The notes under the pieces were generated by a model. That model was not told where the DNA came from. It ran no database searches and saw only the letters and a list, made by a program, of their open reading frames with translations. 64,000 nucleotides of DNA. Source: Schlegelella_A sp036263655. GTDB lineage: Bacteria; Pseudomonadota; Gammaproteobacteria; Burkholderiales; Burkholderiaceae_C. Numbering within the stretch: position 1 is the first letter of the stretch; each line of letters opens with the position of its first letter. Where the stretch lies: positions 84,486 through 148,485 of the forward strand of contig DATAGP010000062.1 of NCBI GenBank assembly GCA_036263655.1, written 5' to 3'. The position numbers and the translations under genes were made by a program. Shown here piece by piece: positions 55,195 to 64,000 of the stretch.

Positions 55195-57281
55195 GTCGGG
55201 GCGGGCTGGGTCGCCGGCTCGACCTCGACGAGGCAGTCGTAGAAGCTGGGGGCCCGGCCGATGTCGGTGAGGCGCTGGTGCGTCAGCTCGTTGACGTTGC
55301 GGCCGTCCTCGCCGAGCTTGCGCCACCAGACGCCGAGTCCGTTGACGACGCCCGGCCGCGCCCGGCCCCCGACCATGGCCTTGCAGACGATGCTGCCGCG
55401 GTCGTTGAAGATGCGGACGCGCTGGCCGGACGCGATGCGCCGCGCCGCTGCGTCGGGCTCGGACATCTCCAGCACCGGCTCGCCCTCGATGTCGCGCAGG
55501 CTGCGGACGTTGACGAAGGTCGAGTTGAGGAAGTTGCGCGCTGGCGGCGAGATCATGGCCAGCGGGTAGCGGGCGGCGAGCGCCGGCGTGTCGACCGGCG
55601 ACTCGTAGTTGGGCACGTGGTCGGGCACGCCGAGGCCCGGCGCGTCGATCAGGCACTTGCCGCTCGGCGTGAGGAAGCCGCCATCGGCGAACGGTGCCTC
55701 GGGCAGGTCGAGCTTCACCCAGCCGTGGGCACGCAGCGCGTCGAAGTCGACGCCGCCATCTGCCTTCGGCCGGTAGGCCTGGCGCGCCAGCGTCTCGTCG
55801 CTGTCGGCGAAGCAGGGATCGTCGAAGCCCATCCTGGCCGCCAGCTCGCGGAAGATCTGCGTGTTCGGCTTCGCTTCGCCCAGCGGCGCGACCGCGCCCT
55901 CGTTGACGAGGGCATAGGTGTGCCCGTAGGCCGCGTGCACGTCGAGGTGCTCGAGCTGCGTCGTCGCCGGCAGGACGATGTCGGCGTGATCGGCGGTGTC
56001 GGTCAGGAAGTGCTCGAGGACGACGGTGAAGAGGTCCTCGCGCGCGAAGCCCCGCACGACGCGGGGCGACGCGGGGGCCACGGCGACCGGGTTGGCGTTG
56101 TAGACGACGAGGGCCTCGATCTTCGGCCCGAACGGCCCGCCGTCGGCGAGGACCTCGCCGCTTTCCCGCAGCAGGTCGTCGCCGATGGTGCTCATGTTGA
56201 TCGTGCGCGGCCGCCGCCCGGCCAGCAGGTCGGGGCGACGCAGCGCCGCGTCGTTGCGGGCCCGGCCGAACCAGCCCGAGCTCGACAGCAGCATGCCGCC
56301 GGCGCGGTGCCGCCATGCGCCGACGAGGCACGGCAGGATGGCGACGAGCCTGGCCGCATTGCCGCCGCCGCGCACGCGCTGCATGCCGTAGTTGAGGCGG
56401 ATGGCGGCCGGCTCGATCGAGCCGTAGTCGCGCGCCAGCGCACGCACCTGGGCCGGGTCGATGCCGCACACCGCGGCGACGCGCTCCGGCGGCCACTGCA
56501 GCGCCCGCTCACGCAGCGCCGGCCACCCTTCGGTATGACGATCGATGTAGTCGTGGTCGAGCGCGTCGTTCGCGATCAGCTCGTGCATCAGGCCGAGGGC
56601 CAGCGCGCCGTCGGTGCCCGGCAGCAGGGCGATGTGCTCGTGGCACTTGTCGGCGGTGTCGGTGCGGCGCGGGTCGATGCAGACGAGCTTGGCGCCGGCG
56701 CGTTTCGCGGCCTGCGCGTAGGTCCAGAAGTGCAGGTTCGAGGTGATCGAGTTGCTGCCCCAGATGACGATGAGGCGGCTCTCGGCATAGTGCTCGACGT
56801 GCATGCCGACCTTCGCGCCGTAGGTCGCAGCGACCGCTTCTCCCCCGGCCGACGAGCAGATGGTGCGGTCGAGCAGCGACGCGCCCAGGCGGTGGAAGAA
56901 GCGGGCGGCCATGCTCTCGCCCTGCACCAGGCCCATGGTGCCGGCGTAGCTGTAGGGCACGATGGCCTCGGCGTTGCGGCCGTCGGCACCGGCGATCGCC
57001 CTCAGGCGAGACGCGATCTCCGTCAGCGCCGCGTCCCAGCTCACGCGCTCGAAGCGGCCGCTTCCTTTGCGTCCGGTCCGGCGCAGCGGGTGGAGCACGC
57101 GCTCCGGGTGATAGGTGCGCTCGGGGTAGCGCGAGACCTTGGTGCAGAGCGCGCCGTGGGTCGTGGGGTGATCGGGATCGCCGTGCACCTTGACCGCGCG
57201 GCCGTCCTCGACGGTGACCCACATCGCGCAGGTGTCGGGACAGTCGTGCGGACAGGCGGCGCGGATTAGCTTCGAGCTCAT
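55191..57281 (-). CDS. Molybdopterin oxidoreductase (DMSO reductase family)
   Basis: 696 aa from ATG 57281. N-terminal cluster motif CPHDCPDTC (C10, C14, C18) and C46 in GALCTKVSRY bind a [4Fe-4S] cluster; TICSSAGGEAVAATYG and VIWGSNSITSNLHFW lie in the cofactor region; the C-terminal molydopterin-dinucleotide-binding domain starts near MISPPARNFLNSTF. No Tat signal, so cytoplasmic. Substrate unknown; resembles uncharacterised single-subunit oxidoreductases. Coupled to the peptidase gene by GTGA. Confidence 0.92.
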   Translation of the reverse strand: MSSKLIRAACPHDCPDTCAMWVTVEDGRAVKVHGDPDHPTTHGALCTKVSRYPERTYHPERVLHPLRRTGRKGSGRFERVSWDAALTEIASRLRAIAGADGRNAEAIVPYSYAGTMGLVQGESMAARFFHRLGASLLDRTICSSAGGEAVAATYGAKVGMHVEHYAESRLIVIWGSNSITSNLHFWTYAQAAKRAGAKLVCIDPRRTDTADKCHEHIALLPGTDGALALGLMHELIANDALDHDYIDRHTEGWPALRERALQWPPERVAAVCGIDPAQVRALARDYGSIEPAAIRLNYGMQRVRGGGNAARLVAILPCLVGAWRHRAGGMLLSSSGWFGRARNDAALRRPDLLAGRRPRTINMSTIGDDLLRESGEVLADGGPFGPKIEALVVYNANPVAVAPASPRVVRGFAREDLFTVVLEHFLTDTADHADIVLPATTQLEHLDVHAAYGHTYALVNEGAVAPLGEAKPNTQIFRELAARMGFDDPCFADSDETLARQAYRPKADGGVDFDALRAHGWVKLDLPEAPFADGGFLTPSGKCLIDAPGLGVPDHVPNYESPVDTPALAARYPLAMISPPARNFLNSTFVNVRSLRDIEGEPVLEMSEPDAAARRIASGQRVRIFNDRGSIVCKAMVGGRARPGVVNGLGVWWRKLGEDGRNVNELTHQRLTDIGRAPSFYDCLVEVEPATQPAPT

Positions 57282-57352
57282 CCGCAAACTATGGCACAGC
57301 ACCTGCGTGGAGCGGGGCCAGGCGATAAACTCGGCCGAGATCGGAGAGCCTC

Positions 57353-58546
57353 ATGCAAGTCATCGAATCCATCCTCGCCGACGCCGCGCAGATCACCGCG
57401 ATCCGCCGCGACATCCATGCCCACCCCGAGCTCTGCTTCCAGGAGCAGCGCACGTCGGACGTCGTCGCCGAGCAGCTCACCGCCTGGGGCATCCCCGTCC
57501 ACCGCGGGCTCGGCAGGACCGGCATCGTCGCCAGCATCAGGAACGGAACGAGCACGCGCGCCGTCGGCCTTCGCGCCGACATGGACGCGCTGCCGATCAC
57601 GGAGTTCAACACCTTCGCCCACAAGAGCACCCATCCCGGCAAGATGCACGCCTGCGGCCACGACGGGCACACGGCGATGCTGCTCGCCGCCGCCAAGCAC
57701 CTGTCCAAGCACCGCAACTTCGACGGCACCGTGCACCTCATCTTCCAGCCGGCCGAAGAAGGCGGGGGCGGCGCGCGCGAGATGATGCGCGACGGGCTGT
57801 TCGAGCGCTTCCCGATGGAAGCCGTGTTCGGCGCGCACAACTGGCCCGGCCTGCAGGCGGGGCAGTTCGCGCTCAAGTCCGGGCCGGCGTTCGCTTCGAG
57901 CAACGAGTTCAGGATCGTCATCCACGGCAAGGGATCGCACGCCGCGATGCCGCACAACGGCATCGACCCGGTGCCGGTCGCCTGCCAGATCGTCAACGCG
58001 TTCCAGACCATCATCAGCCGCAACAAGCGGCCGATCGACGCCGGCGTGATCTCGGTGACGATGATCCACACCGGGGAGGCGACCAACGTCGTTCCCGACA
58101 GCTGCGAGATGCAGGGCACGGTGCGCACCTTCACGCTCGAGGTGCTCGACCTCATCGAGCAGCGCATGCAGGAAGTCGCCGAGCACACCTGCGCCGCCTT
58201 CGGCGCGAGCTGCGAATTCGAGTTCAAGCGCAACTACCCGCCGACCATCAACCACCCGGCCGAGACCGAGTTCGCGCGCCGCGTGATGATCGACATGGTC
58301 GGCGCCGCGAACGTGATCGAGTTCGAGCCCACCATGGGCGCCGAGGACTTCAGCTACTACCTGCAGGAAAAGCCCGGCTGCTACTTCCTGATCGGCAACG
58401 GCGACGGCACGCACCGCGAGAGCGGCCACGGCATGGGCCCGTGCATGCTGCACAACCCGAGCTACGACTTCAACGACGAGCTGATCCCGCTCGGCGGCAC
58501 GCTCTGGGTCCGGCTGGCCGAGGCCTGGCTGGCGGCGCCCCGGTGA
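57353..58546 (+). CDS. M20 family amidohydrolase (hippurate hydrolase-like)
   Basis: 397 aa. RRDIHAHPELCFQEQRTSDV, the metal loop MHACGHDGHTAML, FQPAEEGGGGAREM and GAHNWPGLQAG define the HipO/AbgA-type M20D hydrolases; the dimerisation domain is in the middle. Cleaves N-acyl amino acids or similar amides with two metal ions; the exact substrate is open. The stop overlaps the next start (GTGA). Confidence 0.93.
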   Translation: MQVIESILADAAQITAIRRDIHAHPELCFQEQRTSDVVAEQLTAWGIPVHRGLGRTGIVASIRNGTSTRAVGLRADMDALPITEFNTFAHKSTHPGKMHACGHDGHTAMLLAAAKHLSKHRNFDGTVHLIFQPAEEGGGGAREMMRDGLFERFPMEAVFGAHNWPGLQAGQFALKSGPAFASSNEFRIVIHGKGSHAAMPHNGIDPVPVACQIVNAFQTIISRNKRPIDAGVISVTMIHTGEATNVVPDSCEMQGTVRTFTLEVLDLIEQRMQEVAEHTCAAFGASCEFEFKRNYPPTINHPAETEFARRVMIDMVGAANVIEFEPTMGAEDFSYYLQEKPGCYFLIGNGDGTHRESGHGMGPCMLHNPSYDFNDELIPLGGTLWVRLAEAWLAAPR

Positions 58547-59694
58547 GCGACACGCCGGGCGAGCGCCGGGCGGTTCCGCGGCCGGCGCGCGTGCCGGCGG
58601 AGGGGACGGGCTTCGCCGCGCATTTCGCGCAGACCTATGCCGAGGCGCGCGACAAGTTCTTCGCCGCGGCGCGCTCGCGCGGGCTGGGCGTCGACACCCA
58701 TGTCCATCCGCTGCTCGGCAGCGAGGGCGACATGCTGGCGATGGACGTCGCCCGGCACGGCCCGAAGGAAGCGCAGGCCGTGCTCGTCATCAGCAGCGCC
58801 TGCCACGGCCTCGAGGGCTTCTGCGGCTCGGGCGTGCAGGTCGCCCTGCTCGGCGACTCGGGCTGGCACGAGGCCGCGCAGGCGGCAGGCGTCGCCGTGC
58901 TCTACATCCACGGCCTCAACCCGTGGGGCTTCTCGTGGTGGCGGCGGACGACGCACGAGAACGTCGACCTGAACCGAAACTTCCGCGACTTCGCCGCCGA
59001 TGCGCCCGCGAACGCCGCCTACGACGAGCTGGCCGACGCCGTCGTCCCGCCGACCTGGCCACCCGACGAAGCGGCGCAGGCCCGGCTCGCGGCGCACGTC
59101 GCAGCGCACGGCGAGAAGAGCTTGCAGAAGGTCATCTCGGGCGGCCAGTACCGCCACCCGGACGGGCTCTTCTTCGGCGGGATGTCGCCGACCTGGAGCC
59201 ACGAGACGCTGCGGCAGGTGCTGCGCAAGCACGGCACGCGCTGCCGCCGCCTCGGCTGGATCGACCTGCACACCGGCCTCGGCCCGAGCGGCCACGGCGA
59301 GCGCATCTTCGCCGGCCGCGACGACGCCGAGGCGATCGCGCGGGCCCGTGCGTGGTGGGGCGACGTCACCTCGATCTACGACGGCTCCTCGAGCTCGGCG
59401 CTGCTGACCGGGATGATGTTCAACGCCGCCTACGACGAGTGCCCGCAGGCCGAGTACACGGGCATCGCCCTGGAGTACGGAACCCTGCCGCAGGCCGACG
59501 TGATGCTCGCGCTGCGCGCCGACCAGTGGCTGCAGAACCACCCGGATGCCGACGAGGCGACGCACCGTGCCATCAAGCAGCAGGTGCGCGACGCCTTCTA
59601 CACCGACACCGACGCGTGGAAGGAGCAGATCGTGACCCAGGCCGTCGATGCGGCCCGGGGTGCGATCCGCGGCCTCTCGGCCCCGGCCGCCTAG
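58543..59694 (+). CDS. DUF2817 (M14-like) peptidase
   Basis: 383 aa from a GTG. ISSACHGLEGFCGSGVQV supplies the zinc-binding H..E, NVDLNRNFRDF the arginine region, and LGWIDLHTGLGPSGHGE the second histidine; together they mark the carboxypeptidase-like DUF2817 family. Probably an amide or peptide hydrolase working with the coupled M20 enzyme on related substrates. Convergent with the gamma-glutamyltransferase gene, whose stop overlaps it. Confidence 0.9.
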   Translation: MSDTPGERRAVPRPARVPAEGTGFAAHFAQTYAEARDKFFAAARSRGLGVDTHVHPLLGSEGDMLAMDVARHGPKEAQAVLVISSACHGLEGFCGSGVQVALLGDSGWHEAAQAAGVAVLYIHGLNPWGFSWWRRTTHENVDLNRNFRDFAADAPANAAYDELADAVVPPTWPPDEAAQARLAAHVAAHGEKSLQKVISGGQYRHPDGLFFGGMSPTWSHETLRQVLRKHGTRCRRLGWIDLHTGLGPSGHGERIFAGRDDAEAIARARAWWGDVTSIYDGSSSSALLTGMMFNAAYDECPQAEYTGIALEYGTLPQADVMLALRADQWLQNHPDADEATHRAIKQQVRDAFYTDTDAWKEQIVTQAVDAARGAIRGLSAPAA

Positions 59695-61682
59695 GGCACG
59701 ATCGCGTCGCCGAGGACGAGGCCCTCGCGACGCGGATCGGCACCGCCCTGCAGCGCCGGCGAGCCGTTCGCCTGCATCCGGATGATGGTGCTGATGCCGC
59801 TCGACTGCGACGCCACCGAGACCGTGTGACCGAGCGCGCGCAGCCCGGCGACCAGCGGGTCGTTCGCCCCGGCGAGACCGCCCGTGGGCTGCGTCTCGTC
59901 GACGTTCGGGTGCTCACCTCCGACACTGGTGGTCGGGCTGTTCGCGGCGCCGAAGTCGACCATCGAGGTCGCCTGCTGGGCGTCGAGGCCCCAGTCGAGC
60001 GCGCCGACCAGCGTCTTCACCACGTACTGGATGATGGTCGCGCCGCCCGGCGAGCCCGTGCCCATGTGGAAGTCGCCGCGGCTGCCGTCGGCGTTCATCT
60101 TGAACACCAGGGTCGGCGCCATCGAGCTGCGCGGGCGCTTCAGCGGCGCGACCCGGTTGGCGATCAGGTTGCCCTGCGCATCCGTCGGCGTCGCATCGAA
60201 GTCGGTCAGCTGGTTGTTGAGGATGAAGCCCTGCGTCATGTGGAAGGAGCCGAAGCCGCTCTCCACGGTGGTCGTCATCGAGACGACGTTGCCTGCCTTG
60301 TCGACGATCGTGAAGTGGGTCGTGCCGGCGCCCGTCGTCGCGGCGCTGACGCCCATCGTCACCGGACCGAGGTTGCCCGGCTGCGCCGTGCCCATGGAGG
60401 TCGAGAAGCTGATCAGGTCGGCGCGGCTCCGGAGATACGGCTTGTTCGTCATCGCCTCGTAGCTGCCGCCCGGCAGCGGCACGAAGTCGGTGTCGGCCAC
60501 GTACTTGTTGCGGTCGGCGTAGGCCAGGCGCTCGGCCTCGCTGACGAGGTGCACGGCTTGCACCTGCGGCTTGCCGCCCTCGATGTCGAGCGCGGTCGGC
60601 GGGAACAGGTTCAGGTTGAAGTTCTCGAGGATGCCGAGCGTCTGCGCGACCGCCAGGCCGCCCGAGGACGGCGGCGACATGCCGCAGACCCAGTACGCGC
60701 GATACGTCGTGCAGACCGGCTCGCGCTTCTTCGCCTGGTAGTTGGCGAGGTCGGCCATCGTCGTCTTGCCCGGGGTGATCGCGGCTCCCGTCTGCGCGTG
60801 CGCGGTGATGTTGATCTTGTCGACGATTGCCTGGGCGATGGGGCCGGTGTAGAACGCATCGGCGCCGTTGTTGGCGATCGCTGTCAGCGTCGCCGCGTAG
60901 GCCGGGATCGTCAGCACCGTGCCGAGCGTCTTCGAGGTCTGGTCGGCATTGAAATACGTGCTCGCCGCTTCCGCGTCCGCGAGCAGGCTGGTGCGCGAGC
61001 CCTCGATCGCCGACGCCATGCGTCCGCTGATCGGGAAGCCGTTCGTGGCGAGCGCGATCGCCGGCTGGAACAGGTCGCGCCACGGCAGCTTGCCGTGATC
61101 CTTGTAGGCGAGATCGAGCATCCGCACCGCGCCCGGGGTGCCGATCGAGCGACCGCTGGCGCGGGCGCTGGGCCGCGGCGAGGTTTGGTTGCTGACGTCG
61201 TCGATCCAGCGCAGGTGGTTCTCGGTCGCCGCGGCGGGTGCCGTCTCGCGCCCGTCGTACGCCTGGACGGCTTTGGAAGCCGCGTTGTAGTGCAGCATGA
61301 AGGCGCCGCCGCCGAGGCCGCTCGACTGCGGCTCGACCAGGCCGAGCACGGCCTGCACCGTCACCGCCGCGTCGACGGCGTTGCCGCCGGCCCGGAGGAT
61401 GTCGCAGCCGGCCTTGCTGGCGAGCGGGTTGGCGGTGACGACCATGTAGGTTCGCGCCGTCACGACCTTCTTGCCGGTGCGGTAGCCGGAAGCGGGCTCC
61501 GGCGCGGCGGGATCGCCCGGGAGGCCCGAGCCGACCACGACCGAGCCGGTGTCGGTGATCGCCTGGCATTCCGCAGTCGCGGCCGTGCCGTTGCCGTCGT
61601 CGTCGTTGTTGTTGCCGCCGCAGCCGAGCAGCAACAGGGGCAGCGAGAGCGCCAGCCCCCATGAAGTCGTGGTCTTCCTCAT
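59691..61682 (-). CDS. ggt: Gamma-glutamyltransferase, lipoprotein form
   Basis: 663 aa from ATG 61682. Lipoprotein signal LSLPLLLLGCGGNNND gives membrane anchoring on the cysteine. The autoprocessing threonine is in AGTTHFTIVDKAGNVVSMTT (second T of GTTHF), and GGGAFMLHYNAASKAV, PSSGGLAVAQTLGILENFN and HMGTGSPGG are family blocks. Transfers or hydrolyses gamma-glutamyl groups of glutathione, outside the cytoplasm. The frame's extension to 61745 is not needed. Confidence 0.93.
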   Translation of the reverse strand: MRKTTTSWGLALSLPLLLLGCGGNNNDDDGNGTAATAECQAITDTGSVVVGSGLPGDPAAPEPASGYRTGKKVVTARTYMVVTANPLASKAGCDILRAGGNAVDAAVTVQAVLGLVEPQSSGLGGGAFMLHYNAASKAVQAYDGRETAPAAATENHLRWIDDVSNQTSPRPSARASGRSIGTPGAVRMLDLAYKDHGKLPWRDLFQPAIALATNGFPISGRMASAIEGSRTSLLADAEAASTYFNADQTSKTLGTVLTIPAYAATLTAIANNGADAFYTGPIAQAIVDKINITAHAQTGAAITPGKTTMADLANYQAKKREPVCTTYRAYWVCGMSPPSSGGLAVAQTLGILENFNLNLFPPTALDIEGGKPQVQAVHLVSEAERLAYADRNKYVADTDFVPLPGGSYEAMTNKPYLRSRADLISFSTSMGTAQPGNLGPVTMGVSAATTGAGTTHFTIVDKAGNVVSMTTTVESGFGSFHMTQGFILNNQLTDFDATPTDAQGNLIANRVAPLKRPRSSMAPTLVFKMNADGSRGDFHMGTGSPGGATIIQYVVKTLVGALDWGLDAQQATSMVDFGAANSPTTSVGGEHPNVDETQPTGGLAGANDPLVAGLRALGHTVSVASQSSGISTIIRMQANGSPALQGGADPRREGLVLGDAIVP

Positions 61683-61797
61683 GTCTCCTCCAGGTCGTGA
61701 GCGTCCGATGGTGCGGCCCCCCGCAGCACCTCGGCCGGCGCCCACGGGAGAGACCTTGGAAGGGGCAGGGTCGTGCAGCGCGAACGGCTGGCGGCTG

Positions 61798-63423
<1,626 letters not shown>

Positions 63424-63473
63424 GCCAGCATCATGCCGCGAGCCACTCATCGCTCGCGCAAGGAGGCGACATG

Positions 63474-64000
63474 ATGACCAGGACATGGAAATACCTGCTC
63501 GGCTGCACCGCCGTGCTGGCCTCGTTCCAGGCCGCGGCGCAGATCCGCCTGTACGAGCACGACGGCTTCCGTGGCCGCTCGTTCACGGCCGACGGCCCGC
63601 TCGGCGATTTCACCCGCGCCGGCTTCAACGACCGCGCCTCGTCGGTGGTCGTCGGCGGGGGCCGCTGGATCCTGTGCGACAACGCGCGCTTCGGCGGCAA
63701 CTGCGTGCGGCTGCGGCCGGGCCGCTATCCCTCGCTCAGCGCCATCGGCCTGAACGACCGGGTGTCGTCGGCACGTCCCGACGACGGCGGCGGCTACAGC
63801 GAGCGGGAGCGGGGCAGCGGCTTCCGCGGCAGCGACGGCTTCCGCGACCCCCAGTATCGCGAGCACCAGTATCGCGACCATGGGTATCGCGAACGCGACG
63901 GCTTCCGTGCCGGCGACCGCGACGGCTTCCGCGACGGCGATGGTCGCTATCGGGACCGCGATGGCCGCTCGCGCGACCGCGACGGCCGGGTGATCGGCGG
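63474..64000 (+). CDS. Secreted beta/gamma-crystallin-like protein (partial)
   Basis: Runs off the right edge; about 175 codons visible. AGGAGG at 63461-63466 lies seven bases before ATG 63474 (another ATG at 63471). A signal peptide (LLGCTAVLASFQAAAQ) is followed by two Greek-key-like units, QIRLYEHDGFRGRSFTADGP and ILCDNARFGGNCVRLRPGRY, which match beta/gamma-crystallin folds that often bind calcium. After ~residue 100 a repetitive tail begins, rich in R, D, Y and G (GFRDG and YRD/YRE units). Function unknown; Tyr/Arg/Asp repeats suggest a disordered extracellular or periplasmic tail. Confidence 0.8.
   Translation, partial: MTRTWKYLLGCTAVLASFQAAAQIRLYEHDGFRGRSFTADGPLGDFTRAGFNDRASSVVVGGGRWILCDNARFGGNCVRLRPGRYPSLSAIGLNDRVSSARPDDGGGYSERERGSGFRGSDGFRDPQYREHQYRDHGYRERDGFRAGDRDGFRDGDGRYRDRDGRSRDRDGRVIG

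Overview
The window is a high-GC bacterial chromosome segment, most likely from a betaproteobacterium of the order Burkholderiales. The basis is conserved gene order: murA-hisGDCBHAF, hrcA-nadK-recN-rapZ, and mutM-TPR-lolB-ispE-tRNA-Gln-prs-rplY-pth are all arrangements typical of that group. Two regions look core-like (1-7353 and 20814-64000). Between them, 7354-20813 is a decayed mobile island whose base composition is visibly lower and more mixed by eye.

Left flank (1-7353, all minus strand): a partial SARP/AfsR-like regulator with an ATPase domain; then an operon read from right to left with a NitT/TauT-type ABC permease, its ATPase, a small membrane protein, the periplasmic binding protein, a ketopantoate-reductase-like enzyme and a mandelate racemase/muconate lactonizing enzyme homologue. 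The transporter and the two enzymes probably import and process one hydroxy- or keto-acid, which I cannot identify. The first gene of this operon begins exactly where the island begins, and its N-terminus and promoter appear to be lost.

Island (7354-20813): a RepA-like replication ATPase cut short at its C-terminus, a fragment of another gene, a P-loop protein, a frameshifted pseudogene, a small serine recombinase, then a 4-kb TIR-NB-ARC-WD40 gene (an NLR-like STAND protein) broken by three single-base losses and carrying an altered Walker A motif. Directly after it come a gene overlapping its stop codon and another small gene, both unknown. A hipBA-type toxin-antitoxin operon with two matching operator palindromes follows, then a hypothetical gene, an AlpA-like excisionase remnant and tandem 11-bp repeats beside a tRNA with anticodon CAU. 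There is no tyrosine integrase. This looks like a defence-gene cargo in a remnant of a tRNA-integrated element.

Right flank (20814-64000): hrcA, nadK, recN, rapZ and a Lon-N domain protein; mutY, a dynamin-like GTPase and mutM; a TPR protein, lolB, ispE, tRNA-Gln, prs, rplY with terminator; an MFS transporter; pth; a ferredoxin; coaD and rsmD; a histidine operon (hisGDCBHAF with a short-form hisG; hisI and hisE are absent here) led by murA; a bolA homologue; an ABC-2 export pair; a TetR regulator; a lipid/storage neighbourhood (WS/DGAT acyltransferase, acyl-CoA-binding protein, PHA-granule-type protein, DUF808 protein); a metallopeptidase lipoprotein with a molybdopterin oxidoreductase; an M20 amidohydrolase with a DUF2817 peptidase; gamma-glutamyltransferase; pgi; and a partial beta/gamma-crystallin-like secreted protein at the right edge.
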